The notes under the pieces were generated by a model. That model searched no databases and was not told where the DNA came from. It saw nothing but the letters and a program-made list of their open reading frames with translations. A DNA stretch of 26,719 bases. Origin: a virus. This document shows, one piece after another, positions 21,924 through 26,719 of this stretch. Position 1 is the first letter of the stretch. Every line of letters begins with the position of its first letter. Both the position numbers and the translations under genes were made by a program. The stretch spans positions 1 to 26,719 of IMG/VR virus record IMGVR_UViG_3300021960_000426; one strand, given 5' to 3'.

Positions 21924-22203
21924 TAAGTACACATTCCGTCGAGAGTTCACAGACGTTTATGGTCAAACCAAAACAGTAGAGCACACAATTCAATGCGATA
22001 CTCTCAATGAAATCCTAGAAGACTTTCTATATTTTTTAAATGGTTGTTCGTTTTCCTATGTCAAAGATTTGATCTTTGTAAAAGAAGACGGACAAGAAGT
22101 ATCGGTAATGGATTGGGACTCGGACATTTATAATAACATCGATACGGTTGAAGACCTTCAATCAGAGTTAGATTTCTTGGAAGCAAAAACAGATGGTTGT
22201 TAG
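21916..22203 (+). CDS. Small phage protein, unknown
   Basis: 95 residues. It mixes beta strands and helices: Y-T-F-R-R-E-F-T-D-V-Y-G at the N-terminus, then L-N-E-I-L-E-D-F-L-Y-F-L-N-G-C and an acidic end with V-E-D-L-Q-S-E-L-D-F-L-E. No domain is assigned. It is the last gene before the promoter at 22231, and its stop is part of a small hairpin. Confidence 0.7.
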   Translation: MVDKYTFRREFTDVYGQTKTVEHTIQCDTLNEILEDFLYFLNGCSFSYVKDLIFVKEDGQEVSVMDWDSDIYNNIDTVEDLQSELDFLEAKTDGC

Positions 22204-22214
22204 ACTTTAGTCTA
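22201..22214 (+). other. Hairpin at operon end
   Basis: TAGAC-TTTA-GTCTA forms a 5 bp stem with a tetraloop, starting on the stop codon. There is no T-run, so it is at best a weak terminator or an mRNA 3'-end stabiliser ahead of the promoter at 22231. Confidence 0.3.
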
Positions 22215-22230
22215 TTAGACCAAAAAGTTC

Positions 22231-22258
22231 TTGACCCCTCCAACCAGTGTGGTATTAT
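22231..22258 (+). promoter_or_regulatory. Early promoter, cassette copy 3
   Basis: TTGACC (22231-22236), a 16-base spacer ending ACCAGTGTGG and TATTAT (22253-22258). The leader CATATTGATTGAGAGGGG precedes ATG 22286. It is nearly the same as the copy at 22982. Confidence 0.82.
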
Positions 22259-22285
22259 AACCATATTGATTGAGAGGGGTTTTTT

Positions 22286-22387
22286 ATGGAATATACACAG
22301 AACTACTACGATGTGATTTTGATGGGCGGTGTTCTTGTTGCCGCAATCGTTTATTTGGCAGTAAAAGGTGAATTAGGAAAGTGGTAA
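22286..22387 (+). CDS. 33-residue single-TM microprotein
   Basis: It runs from ATG 22286, directly behind an early promoter and a GAGAGGGG ribosome site, to TAA 22387. The middle is one membrane helix (V-I-L-M-G-G-V-L-V-A-A-I-V-Y-L-A-V) flanked by an aromatic polar start and K-G-E-L-G-K-W. Being the first gene after a strong cassette promoter makes it very likely expressed. Confidence 0.7.
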   Translation: MEYTQNYYDVILMGGVLVAAIVYLAVKGELGKW

Positions 22388-22587
22388 AACAGGGTAAGTT
22401 GACAAAGGTCTGGCATCGGAATCCATTGGTGATACGAAACACAATGTTTTTCTTTGATGACCTGTTCCCCATGATCGCGCATGTCGAACCAGAGATGGTT
22501 TGCATTTTGCCTGAGTGGGTTGATCGTGTCAAAGAGGTGATACCATTTCATGTGACTACCAAGCATGGTAAGGAGATTAAAGTATGA
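22381..22587 (+). CDS. Small phage protein, unknown
   Basis: 68 residues from GTG 22381, overlapping the microprotein by 7 bases. The ribosome site (AGGA) is too close to the GTG for a standard layout, so translation probably depends on coupling. The protein contains V-W-H-R-N-P-L-V-I-R, a hydrophobic M-F-F-F-D-D-L-F-P and C-I-L-P-E-W-V-D-R-V. Function is not recognised. Confidence 0.6.
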   Translation: MVKQGKLTKVWHRNPLVIRNTMFFFDDLFPMIAHVEPEMVCILPEWVDRVKEVIPFHVTTKHGKEIKV

Positions 22588-22817
22588 AAGCAACAGCAAA
22601 GAATAATGTGAGTCAACCTTGGCAGATCGACATTCTGAAAGAGGTTACTGAAGGTTTCCCACAGAACTATTATTATGTCACTAAGAACCGCACGAAGTTA
22701 GTTGCGTTCTATCCAGAGGGTGACAAAGATGCGTTTCAGATTCTCAAAAACCCAATGACATTTAGCACTCGATATCGTCAGTTTGAGTTAGTAGCAAAAG
22801 GGATGAACGGTCTGTGA
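22584..22817 (+). CDS. Small phage protein, unknown
   Basis: 77 residues, ATGA-coupled, with AAGGAG (22569-22574) at good spacing. The composition is mixed alpha/beta with aromatic clusters (Q-N-Y-Y-Y-V-T-K-N-R, Y-R-Q-F-E-L-V). The closing A-K-G-M-N-G-L overlaps a GTG start of the next gene. No family is assigned. Confidence 0.7.
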   Translation: MKATAKNNVSQPWQIDILKEVTEGFPQNYYYVTKNRTKLVAFYPEGDKDAFQILKNPMTFSTRYRQFELVAKGMNGL

Positions 22818-22972
22818 GTGACAAAGACCCCTACACAGACGCAATCACTTGGGTGTGTGAGTATTACAATATCACCAAAGAAGAATGCGTCGAGCATTAT
22901 TGGGATGAGGTAGAATCAATGATGTCTATCCTTCCGTTATTAACGATAAACAAATACAATGAAGAAAAGTGA
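22814..22972 (+). CDS. 52-residue acidic protein
   Basis: GTG 22814 overlaps the previous stop as GTGA, and TGA ends at 22972. The sequence is acidic and aromatic (D-A-I-T-W-V-C-E-Y-Y, E-E-C-V-E-H-Y-W-D-E-V). It fills a gap left between two clear genes and ends 9 bases before the next -35 box. Function is unknown. Confidence 0.6.
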   Translation: MSDKDPYTDAITWVCEYYNITKEECVEHYWDEVESMMSILPLLTINKYNEEK

Positions 22973-22981
22973 AAAAAGTTG

Positions 22982-23009
22982 TTGACCTTTTCGTCCAGTT
23001 TGATATACT
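22982..23009 (+). promoter_or_regulatory. Early promoter, cassette copy 4
   Basis: TTGACC (22982-22987), a 16-base spacer with TCCAGTTTGA at its end and TATACT (23004-23009). The leader CATATTGATTGAGAGAGG precedes ATG 23038. It decides the start of the downstream gene, since a GTG at 22969 would lie upstream of the promoter. Confidence 0.85.
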
Positions 23010-23037
23010 ACCCATATTGATTGAGAGAGGTAATATT

Positions 23038-23349
23038 ATGTTGAAATATGAAAATCTTGCAGAAGTGGGTATGGTTATCCGTGGTTATGACTTCTTTGGT
23101 TCTAAGGGTGCTTACATCGAAGGTAAAGTGATCGCAAAGGGTGAGATCGTTGTCGATGGTCGTTATCATTTTGACGGTTACACCATCATGGTTGAGAAAG
23201 ATGGTGCTGAGTTCGGTCGTGAGGGTGAAGAAGCATACATCCCGTTTGAGACTAGCATGGACTACGATGGTCGTGTCGAGTTGATCGACACTTGTGATAA
23301 CGATGCTGAGTATAACTTGGCAGTTCAGATGATGCAGGAGGTTGCGTAA
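23038..23349 (+). CDS. Beta-rich acidic phage protein, unknown
   Basis: 103 residues from ATG 23038, chosen because it follows the promoter and the GAGAGG site; the open frame upstream to 22969 is non-coding leader. The protein is Gly-rich and beta-type (V-G-M-V-I-R-G-Y-D-F-F, G-A-Y-I-E-G-K-V, Y-H-F-D-G-Y-T-I-M-V-E) and strongly acidic, like small barrel domains. No function is known. Codon use is biased toward common codons and spacing is ideal, suggesting high early expression. Confidence 0.8.
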   Translation: MLKYENLAEVGMVIRGYDFFGSKGAYIEGKVIAKGEIVVDGRYHFDGYTIMVEKDGAEFGREGEEAYIPFETSMDYDGRVELIDTCDNDAEYNLAVQMMQEVA

Positions 23350-23576
23350 TGTTGCCTAAAGATTATATTTCAATGATGTATTGCGAGTTTGACGATGGAG
23401 AGGTTCTCTACTACAAACCGCATACAGTCAGTCTGCTTGAGTTTCTTGATGTTAGACAACTCTATCGTGTCGAACTTCCAAAGGATGCGATTGAGTTGAG
23501 AAACTCAAACAAAGATTGCCCCAACATGTATTGGGGATATGGTTGGATAGAACCAGAAGGAGACTTGTGTGTTTGA
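23349..23576 (+). CDS. Small phage protein, unknown
   Basis: 75 residues, TAATG-coupled to the preceding gene. It contains Y-C-E-F-D-D-G-E-V-L-Y-Y, a short L-L-E-F-L-D-V-R helix and a C-terminal M-Y-W-G-Y-G-W-I-E-P-E-G-D. No domain is recognised. It shares its promoter with the gene at 23038. Confidence 0.7.
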   Translation: MLPKDYISMMYCEFDDGEVLYYKPHTVSLLEFLDVRQLYRVELPKDAIELRNSNKDCPNMYWGYGWIEPEGDLCV

Positions 23577-23730
23577 TTATTATTTGGGTTATTATGACGG
23601 GCAGTTCGTTGCAAAAGTTGCCGCACTGTCTGAGCAAAGTGCAATAGACAAGATTGCACAATTCGTTGGAGTATCTGCATCTGCGTACTCCGGTAAAGCA
23701 AGACGATTAGTTTCGGTGGTGAAAGTATGA
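23569..23730 (+). CDS. 53-residue protein, unknown
   Basis: GTG 23569 overlaps the previous gene, and TGA ends at 23730 in an ATGA junction with the next ORF. It starts with F-D-Y-Y-L-G-Y-Y-D-G and continues with a helix S-E-Q-S-A-I-D-K-I-A-Q-F-V and a basic end (G-K-A-R-R-L). It is supported by overlaps on both sides and by filling a gap; no family is known. Confidence 0.55.
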   Translation: MFDYYLGYYDGQFVAKVAALSEQSAIDKIAQFVGVSASAYSGKARRLVSVVKV

Positions 23731-23906
23731 GTAATGTAGAGTTGTACTGCAAAGTACAGAATGTGATCATGGGTTGTCGAACACAAGAACAGTTTACAAT
23801 CGCAAAGAATTATGTTAGACTTGCAGAGAGAGTCCTTCCTCACGAGTGGTGTATGGATGTGATTCAGTTAGTATTAGCAAAAGAAAGGGAGTTACTTGTA
23901 CGATGA
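23727..23906 (+). CDS. 59-residue helical protein, unknown
   Basis: From ATG 23727 (ATGA junction) to TGA 23906, which overlaps the start at 23903. The protein is helical, with Y-C-K-V-Q-N-V-I-M-G-C-R, a basic stretch and A-E-R-V-L-P-H-E-W-C. The competing reading frame that opens at 23846 is only the upstream extension of the next gene. Confidence 0.6.
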   Translation: MSNVELYCKVQNVIMGCRTQEQFTIAKNYVRLAERVLPHEWCMDVIQLVLAKERELLVR

Positions 23907-24247
23907 GCGGGTATACAAATGTTAGAACTGCACAAGGTGATCCACGAGTTGACTATGCGTATATTGCATCAAGCACCGAATCAAAAGACTATGATCCAGA
24001 ATACAACAAGTTGTCAATGTGGGATCAGTTAGGTAAAATCCTTGACTCACAAGACAATCCATTTCCTCGTGATGATGTTCTCTGTGATGACGAAGTGCGA
24101 GTCAGTGGCATCACACCAAAAGACTGTATTGACATTCGCAATCTCGCATTGCAGTTTGAGAAGACAGAGGTTCGCTTAGAGTTCCTCAAACGTTTACAGA
24201 TGTCAAAGAATCTGAAAGAGGTTTTGGATTATGTCCGATCTCAGTAA
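23903..24247 (+). CDS. Phage protein, unknown
   Basis: 114 residues from ATG 23903, chosen for its ATGA overlap and a GGGAG sequence upstream; the open frame before it lies in the previous gene. It is polar and acidic with S-S-T-E-S-K-D-Y-D-P-E-Y-N, M-W-D-Q-L-G-K-I-L and two C-terminal helices (D-C-I-D-I-R-N-L-A-L-Q-F-E-K and R-L-E-F-L-K-R-L). No domain is assigned. Confidence 0.7.
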   Translation: MSGYTNVRTAQGDPRVDYAYIASSTESKDYDPEYNKLSMWDQLGKILDSQDNPFPRDDVLCDDEVRVSGITPKDCIDIRNLALQFEKTEVRLEFLKRLQMSKNLKEVLDYVRSQ

Positions 24248-24440
24248 GATTCCGACAGAACAACTATTGTATGAATTGTATGATAGAATGGATGACAATT
24301 TATACGCACCTGAAAGAAAATTTGATCCGTACCTAGATAGTATTGATCGTTTAGAAAAGCAGACGTTATGTCAAAATCTACGTCTGGTTTATGAGGACTA
24401 TAAAGATGTGGATTCTGATCCTAGTGGTACTGACCAGTAA
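24231..24440 (+). CDS. Small acidic protein, unknown
   Basis: 69 residues, overlapping the previous gene by 17 bases. It is mostly helical and acidic (T-E-Q-L-L-Y-E-L-Y-D-R-M-D-D), and the C-terminus is Asp/Ser-rich. No family is recognised. The end overlaps the microprotein gene at 24406. Confidence 0.65.
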   Translation: MSDLSKIPTEQLLYELYDRMDDNLYAPERKFDPYLDSIDRLEKQTLCQNLRLVYEDYKDVDSDPSGTDQ

Positions 24441-24561
24441 CGGAGAACTCGTCGCATATGAACAGGGGATGTATGATTCTTGGAATGAATGTCATACATA
24501 TAAGAAAGCATTGGTTGAAGAGTTAGGCAGTGCTTACAGAGCAACGTGTTTGGAGTGGTAG
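24406..24561 (+). CDS. 51-residue protein with signal-like N-terminus
   Basis: ATG 24406 to TAG 24561. Residues 1-10 are hydrophobic (W-I-L-I-L-V-V-L-T), then S-N-G-E-L-V-A-Y-E-Q-G, two Cys (E-C-H and T-C-L) and L-E-W. I have seen this layout in many tailed-phage small proteins without a known role. It could also be a buried beta strand rather than a signal. Confidence 0.6.
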   Translation: MWILILVVLTSNGELVAYEQGMYDSWNECHTYKKALVEELGSAYRATCLEW

Positions 24562-24562
24562 T

Positions 24563-24640
24563 GTGGAATTTGAAGCAGGATTAATTTGTTGCTTGTTTAT
24601 CTTGTGGATGATGGTAAAAAGTGAGGATGACAATGAGTAA
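24563..24640 (+). CDS. 25-residue single-TM microprotein
   Basis: GTG 24563 begins just after the previous stop, and TAA ends at 24640, overlapping the next start. One short hydrophobic helix (L-I-C-C-L-F-I-L-W-M-M-V) sits between acidic ends. The call relies on tight packing and similarity in style to the other microproteins. Confidence 0.45.
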   Translation: MEFEAGLICCLFILWMMVKSEDDNE

Positions 24641-24974
24641 GTATGTAATGGTCGATACGGTATCAATGTTTCGTATGCGGTATGTAATAGAAGTGCCTGA
24701 TGGCATTGGCGAAGAGATGATCTTTAAAGATGGCACACGGTCGTTTCCAACCACACCAGAAGAGTATGCGTCTGATACAGTAGTCTGCGAAGAAGCAAAA
24801 GAGTTTACACAAGAACATATTGGTGAGAACATTGTATCGATTCGCGAAGTGACTCTTGAAGAAGCAATCGCACAGTACCGTAAAGACGAACCTATGCTTG
24901 GTGAAGCATGGGATGATGAGGTGATTATCAAAAATACGATCACTCCTATTGGATGGAAAAATGCAGACGAATGA
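24633..24974 (+). CDS. Phage protein, unknown
   Basis: 113 residues from ATG 24633 with GAGGA (24622-24626) six bases upstream; earlier in-frame starts lie inside the microprotein gene. It has an N-terminal beta region (M-R-Y-V-I-E-V-P-D-G), then E-E-A-K-E-F-T-Q-E-H and E-E-A-I-A-Q-Y-R. It is acidic, with no recognised domain. The C-terminus overlaps the zinc-ribbon gene. Confidence 0.7.
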   Translation: MSKYVMVDTVSMFRMRYVIEVPDGIGEEMIFKDGTRSFPTTPEEYASDTVVCEEAKEFTQEHIGENIVSIREVTLEEAIAQYRKDEPMLGEAWDDEVIIKNTITPIGWKNADE

Positions 24975-25203
24975 ACATGGATACTGCCCAAACTGTGGTA
25001 AGGACTTTGATGACACACTCATCTGGGATAGTTTCTTTGATCGGTACGGTGATGTTGACAAAGCAGATGAAGCGGCGGCATCATTCGGTGCAACACGAGA
25101 ACATGGTAGGTGGGGATTAAAGGTTGGCATTTACAGTATGGATGAAGACTGCACAACTCATTGGAGGTGTCCAGATTGTAAGCATGAGTGGGGAAGAGAA
25201 TGA
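24961..25203 (+). CDS. Zinc-ribbon protein
   Basis: 80 residues from ATG 24961. It contains C-P-N-C-G-K-D-F near the start and C-P-D-C-K-H-E-W at the end, a split zinc ribbon of CxxC...CxxC type. Between them is a helix with D-K-A-D-E-A-A-A-S-F-G-A. It is a different protein from the acidic zinc ribbon at 7269. Such small ribbons often bind host polymerase or nucleic acid, but no function is known here. Confidence 0.75.
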   Translation: MQTNEHGYCPNCGKDFDDTLIWDSFFDRYGDVDKADEAAASFGATREHGRWGLKVGIYSMDEDCTTHWRCPDCKHEWGRE

Positions 25204-25451
25204 ATGAAAAGAAGTATCAGTTGATGGTAGACCCAACCCCCGCAGGTTGGGCATATGGGTTTCCTCGTGCATTACCAGAGGAAGCAGTGATGTGCGGTGG
25301 AAAGGCATATGATTTGTATATCAACCCAAGTTTTGATTTGGCAAAGTGGGTAGTCGAACAAGGGTATCCAGAAGAAAGTTTTCAGTATTATAGATTGTAT
25401 CCCCAAGAGATGAAAGAATATGTTTATCCGGGGAGCGATCCACAAGAATGA
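25200..25451 (+). CDS. Conserved small phage protein with MVDPTPAGW motif
   Basis: 83 residues from ATG 25200 (ATGA overlap). The run L-M-V-D-P-T-P-A-G-W, then Y-G-F-P-R-A-L-P-E-E-A, F-D-L-A-K-W-V-V-E-Q-G-Y-P and Y-Y-R-L-Y-P-Q-E is a pattern I recognise from hypothetical proteins of several tailed-phage groups. Function is unknown. The start at 25188 would lie inside the preceding gene. Confidence 0.75.
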   Translation: MNEKKYQLMVDPTPAGWAYGFPRALPEEAVMCGGKAYDLYINPSFDLAKWVVEQGYPEESFQYYRLYPQEMKEYVYPGSDPQE

Positions 25452-25543
25452 TTTATTGGTATGACTACATTTGGTTTTTTGGATTGATGTCGATTCCTGC
25501 GATTGGAATATTGTTATTAGAGATTTTTACTGATGATGTTTAG
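25448..25543 (+). CDS. 31-residue single-TM microprotein
   Basis: The ATG is in an ATGA overlap with the preceding stop, and TAG ends at 25543. The helix I-W-F-F-G-L-M-S-I-P-A-I-G-I-L-L-L is long enough to span a membrane, flanked by W-Y-D-Y and an acidic end. It overlaps the next gene by 11 bases. Confidence 0.6.
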   Translation: MIYWYDYIWFFGLMSIPAIGILLLEIFTDDV

Positions 25544-25751
25544 AAATTATTGCTATGAGAAATGGCAACAGTATCAAGAAGAGACTTGCGAATTTATGAG
25601 AGGCAAAGGGTACAATCATGAGTGCTTGGAGTATCCTGAGTATATTGCAAAACATAAATGGTGGTTAAAACGGTTGTATCGTGCTGAGTACAAAACATTA
25701 CAGAAGAAGTGGGCACCTGATTATGTCCGATGTATTTCCTCCAATTTATGA
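25533..25751 (+). CDS. Small aromatic/basic protein, unknown
   Basis: 72 residues from ATG 25533. It is rich in Tyr, Trp, Lys and Cys (Y-C-Y-E-K-W-Q-Q-Y, H-K-W-W-L-K-R-L-Y-R). The spacing of C-x-x... and H residues does not form an obvious zinc site. No family is recognised. It overlaps the next gene by 29 bases. Confidence 0.65.
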   Translation: MMFRNYCYEKWQQYQEETCEFMRGKGYNHECLEYPEYIAKHKWWLKRLYRAEYKTLQKKWAPDYVRCISSNL

Positions 25752-25932
25752 GTCTGCAAGAGTCAACACTCGGTACGATCCTGTTCCTAGAACGGAAGTG
25801 AACTCATATAAATTATATCGAGTGTTCAATGATAAACAAATAATTGACAATATAGTGTTGACAACCTATGACAGAAGTGGTAGTCTAAAGACTGTAATTA
25901 ACACATCACAGATGGTAGATTATTTCGCATGA
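25723..25932 (+). CDS. Small protein, unknown
   Basis: 69 residues from ATG 25723; the frame opens earlier (25681) but the earlier part overlaps the previous gene. The end is beta-rich (Y-K-L-Y-R-V-F-N-D-K, V-L-T-T-Y-D-R-S-G). It overlaps the start of the next gene by 4 bases. A TTGACA-N17-TATGAC sequence lies inside it (25844-25872) and might give the next gene its own promoter. Confidence 0.65.
   Translation: MSDVFPPIYESARVNTRYDPVPRTEVNSYKLYRVFNDKQIIDNIVLTTYDRSGSLKTVINTSQMVDYFA
25844..25872 (+). promoter_or_regulatory. Possible internal promoter
   Basis: TTGACA (25844-25849), 17 bases and TATGAC (25867-25872). The -35 is perfect and the -10 weak; it lies inside a gene, 57 bases before ATG 25929. 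It is marginal. Confidence 0.25.
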
Positions 25933-26471
25933 ACGTATTTTACTTAGATAAAAATCCTAAAGTGTGTGCAGAGATGCACTGCGACAAGCACGTAGTCAAA
26001 ATGATCATCGAGTACGCACAGTTGCTATCGACTGCACACCGTGTACTTGACGGTACAGAATACATCGATGACTCATCTGGTCGTCGTATCAAACGATGGA
26101 AGTTGCCTGATGATCGTGAGGATCATATCTATAAAGCATGCCATGTCAATCACCCGTCTGCGATCTGGACAAGACAGAACAACGGCAACTACACTTGGTT
26201 GAATCAGTTGTTTATTGCACTATGTGATGAGTACTCGCATCGATATGGTAAGGAGCATGAGACTGCTCGTAAGTTGAGAGGTAATCTTACACGACTGCCC
26301 ACAAACATTAAACCAGACTTTTTTGTAGATCCTCCGCAGTGTATGCCATACACTTGTAAAATGCTTAACGCAATCGAGGGGTACAAAAGATACTATATAA
26401 GAGAGAAGGCATCTTTTGCCAAATGGACGAACAGACAAATACCAGAGTGGTTTAACAATGCCTCTATATGA
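25929..26471 (+). CDS. Conserved phage protein with CDKHVVKM motif
   Basis: 180 residues. It starts N-V-F-Y-L-D-K-N-P and has C-A-E-M-H-C-D-K-H-V-V-K-M-I-I-E-Y-A-Q-L-L-S-T-A-H-R-(V), later H-P-S-A-I-W-T-R, N-Y-T-W-L and P-P-Q-C-M-P. Conserved His, Cys and Asp residues near the start suggest a metal site or enzyme. I know this family from many T4-like and other phages, but its function is not established to me. The ATG overlaps the stop before it by 4 bases. Confidence 0.8.
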   Translation: MNVFYLDKNPKVCAEMHCDKHVVKMIIEYAQLLSTAHRVLDGTEYIDDSSGRRIKRWKLPDDREDHIYKACHVNHPSAIWTRQNNGNYTWLNQLFIALCDEYSHRYGKEHETARKLRGNLTRLPTNIKPDFFVDPPQCMPYTCKMLNAIEGYKRYYIREKASFAKWTNRQIPEWFNNASI

Positions 26472-26719
26472 TTTTTATAATGAGAAGACAGACGAAATAG
26501 AAACGCATTCAATGCGTATTTCTAAACTTGAAGAATTCAAAAAAGACAATCCCCATCTGTCTCAAAAAATACTAAACTGCCCATCTACAGTCCGTGGATC
26601 AGGAGGATTTAAAAACGATGAAGGTTGGAAAGAAAATCTTGCGCGCATCGCGGAAGCACATCCGACGACTCCTCTCGCAGAAAAGGTCGGAGGAAGAAAA
26701 TCCAAAGATCTTAAAACCC
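26458..26719 (+). CDS. Conserved phage protein, MPLYDF type (3' end outside window)
   Basis: 87 residues are visible without a stop. It starts M-P-L-Y-D-F-Y-N-E-K-T-D-E-I, has I-S-K-L-E-E-F-K-K-D-N-P-H-L, and later D-E-G-W-K-E-N-L-A-R-I. The start resembles FmdB-like small proteins (M-P-x-Y-x-F) but no zinc-ribbon cysteine pairs are seen, as in phage relatives of this type. It overlaps the previous gene by 14 bases. Function is unknown. Confidence 0.75.
   Translation, partial: MPLYDFYNEKTDEIETHSMRISKLEEFKKDNPHLSQKILNCPSTVRGSGGFKNDEGWKENLARIAEAHPTTPLAEKVGGRKSKDLKT

Noticed and set aside
22201-22214. Rho-independent terminator
   Set aside because: The stem is only 5 bp and no T-run follows.
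22969-23037. GTG 22969 as start of the gene at 23038
   Set aside because: It lies upstream of the promoter boxes at 22982-23009 and would translate promoter and leader; ATG 23038 has the GAGAGG site.
1-26719. CRISPR arrays, tRNA genes, insertion sequences
   Set aside because: No regularly spaced repeats, cloverleaf patterns or transposase-like ORFs were found on reading both strands; a tRNAscan run would settle the tRNA point.

Overview
The window is a tightly packed stretch of a tailed-phage genome of the marine T4-like myovirus type. All supported genes read on the + strand, stop and start codons mostly overlap (ATGA, TAATG, TTGA), and no gene-free gap exceeds about 120 bases. The placement rests on a T4 gp61-type DNA primase, a T4-type RNase H, a thyX-nrdA-nrdB nucleotide block, T4-style late-promoter octamers, a multi-LamG fibre-like protein and several small families that I recognise from marine T4-like phages. 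There are no tRNA, rRNA, CRISPR, integrase or transposase signals. The host cannot be read from this sequence, and no photosynthesis genes are present.

Layout. (1) 1-2108: the 3' part of a large LamG-repeat structural gene that began upstream of the window. (2) 2198-2533: a coiled-coil protein with one membrane segment, resembling XhlA. (3) 2565-7272: the DNA precursor block of primase, flavin-dependent thymidylate synthase (ThyX), a compact ribonucleotide reductase large subunit, and a glutaredoxin-small subunit fusion. (4) 7269-7983: an acidic zinc-ribbon protein and a SegE-like GIY-YIG endonuclease. (5) 7973-11781: modification island 1, with a TylF-like methyltransferase, a sulfotransferase, a GT-A glycosyltransferase and a GT-A/Kdo-transferase-like fusion. 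(6) 11866-14606: small early-type genes, many of them membrane proteins, behind three sigma70-like promoters. (7) 14621-18458: modification island 2, with a 2-oxoglutarate/Fe(II) oxygenase, a ParB-fold protein, a 619-residue GT25 + PLOD-type glycosyltransferase + lysyl-hydroxylase-like protein, and a GT4 glycosyltransferase. (8) 18468-21531: conserved phage proteins, RNase H and a DUF6433-like protein. (9) 21566-26719: a chain of small early genes of unknown function, ending in a gene cut by the window edge.

How they may work together. Region 3 makes and polymerises deoxynucleotides; RNase H removes primers. Islands 1 and 2 look like a glycan and protein decoration toolkit. The central protein of island 2 has the parts of animal collagen-modifying enzymes (a COLGALT-like GT25, the PLOD glucosyltransferase domain and a lysyl hydroxylase domain) in one chain, next to a second oxygenase and a glycosyltransferase. 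This is the strongest candidate for an undescribed system: hydroxylation of a virion or host protein followed by sugar attachment. The substrate is not visible in the window.

Regulation. Four early-type promoters (12462, 13608, 22231, 22982) share a 16-base spacer and a similar leader, three of them almost identical around TTGATTGAGAG. Two late-promoter octamers (2114, 11811) are each followed by a hairpin close to the expected transcript start. A consensus sigma70 promoter lies so close to the primase ATG that the message should be leaderless.
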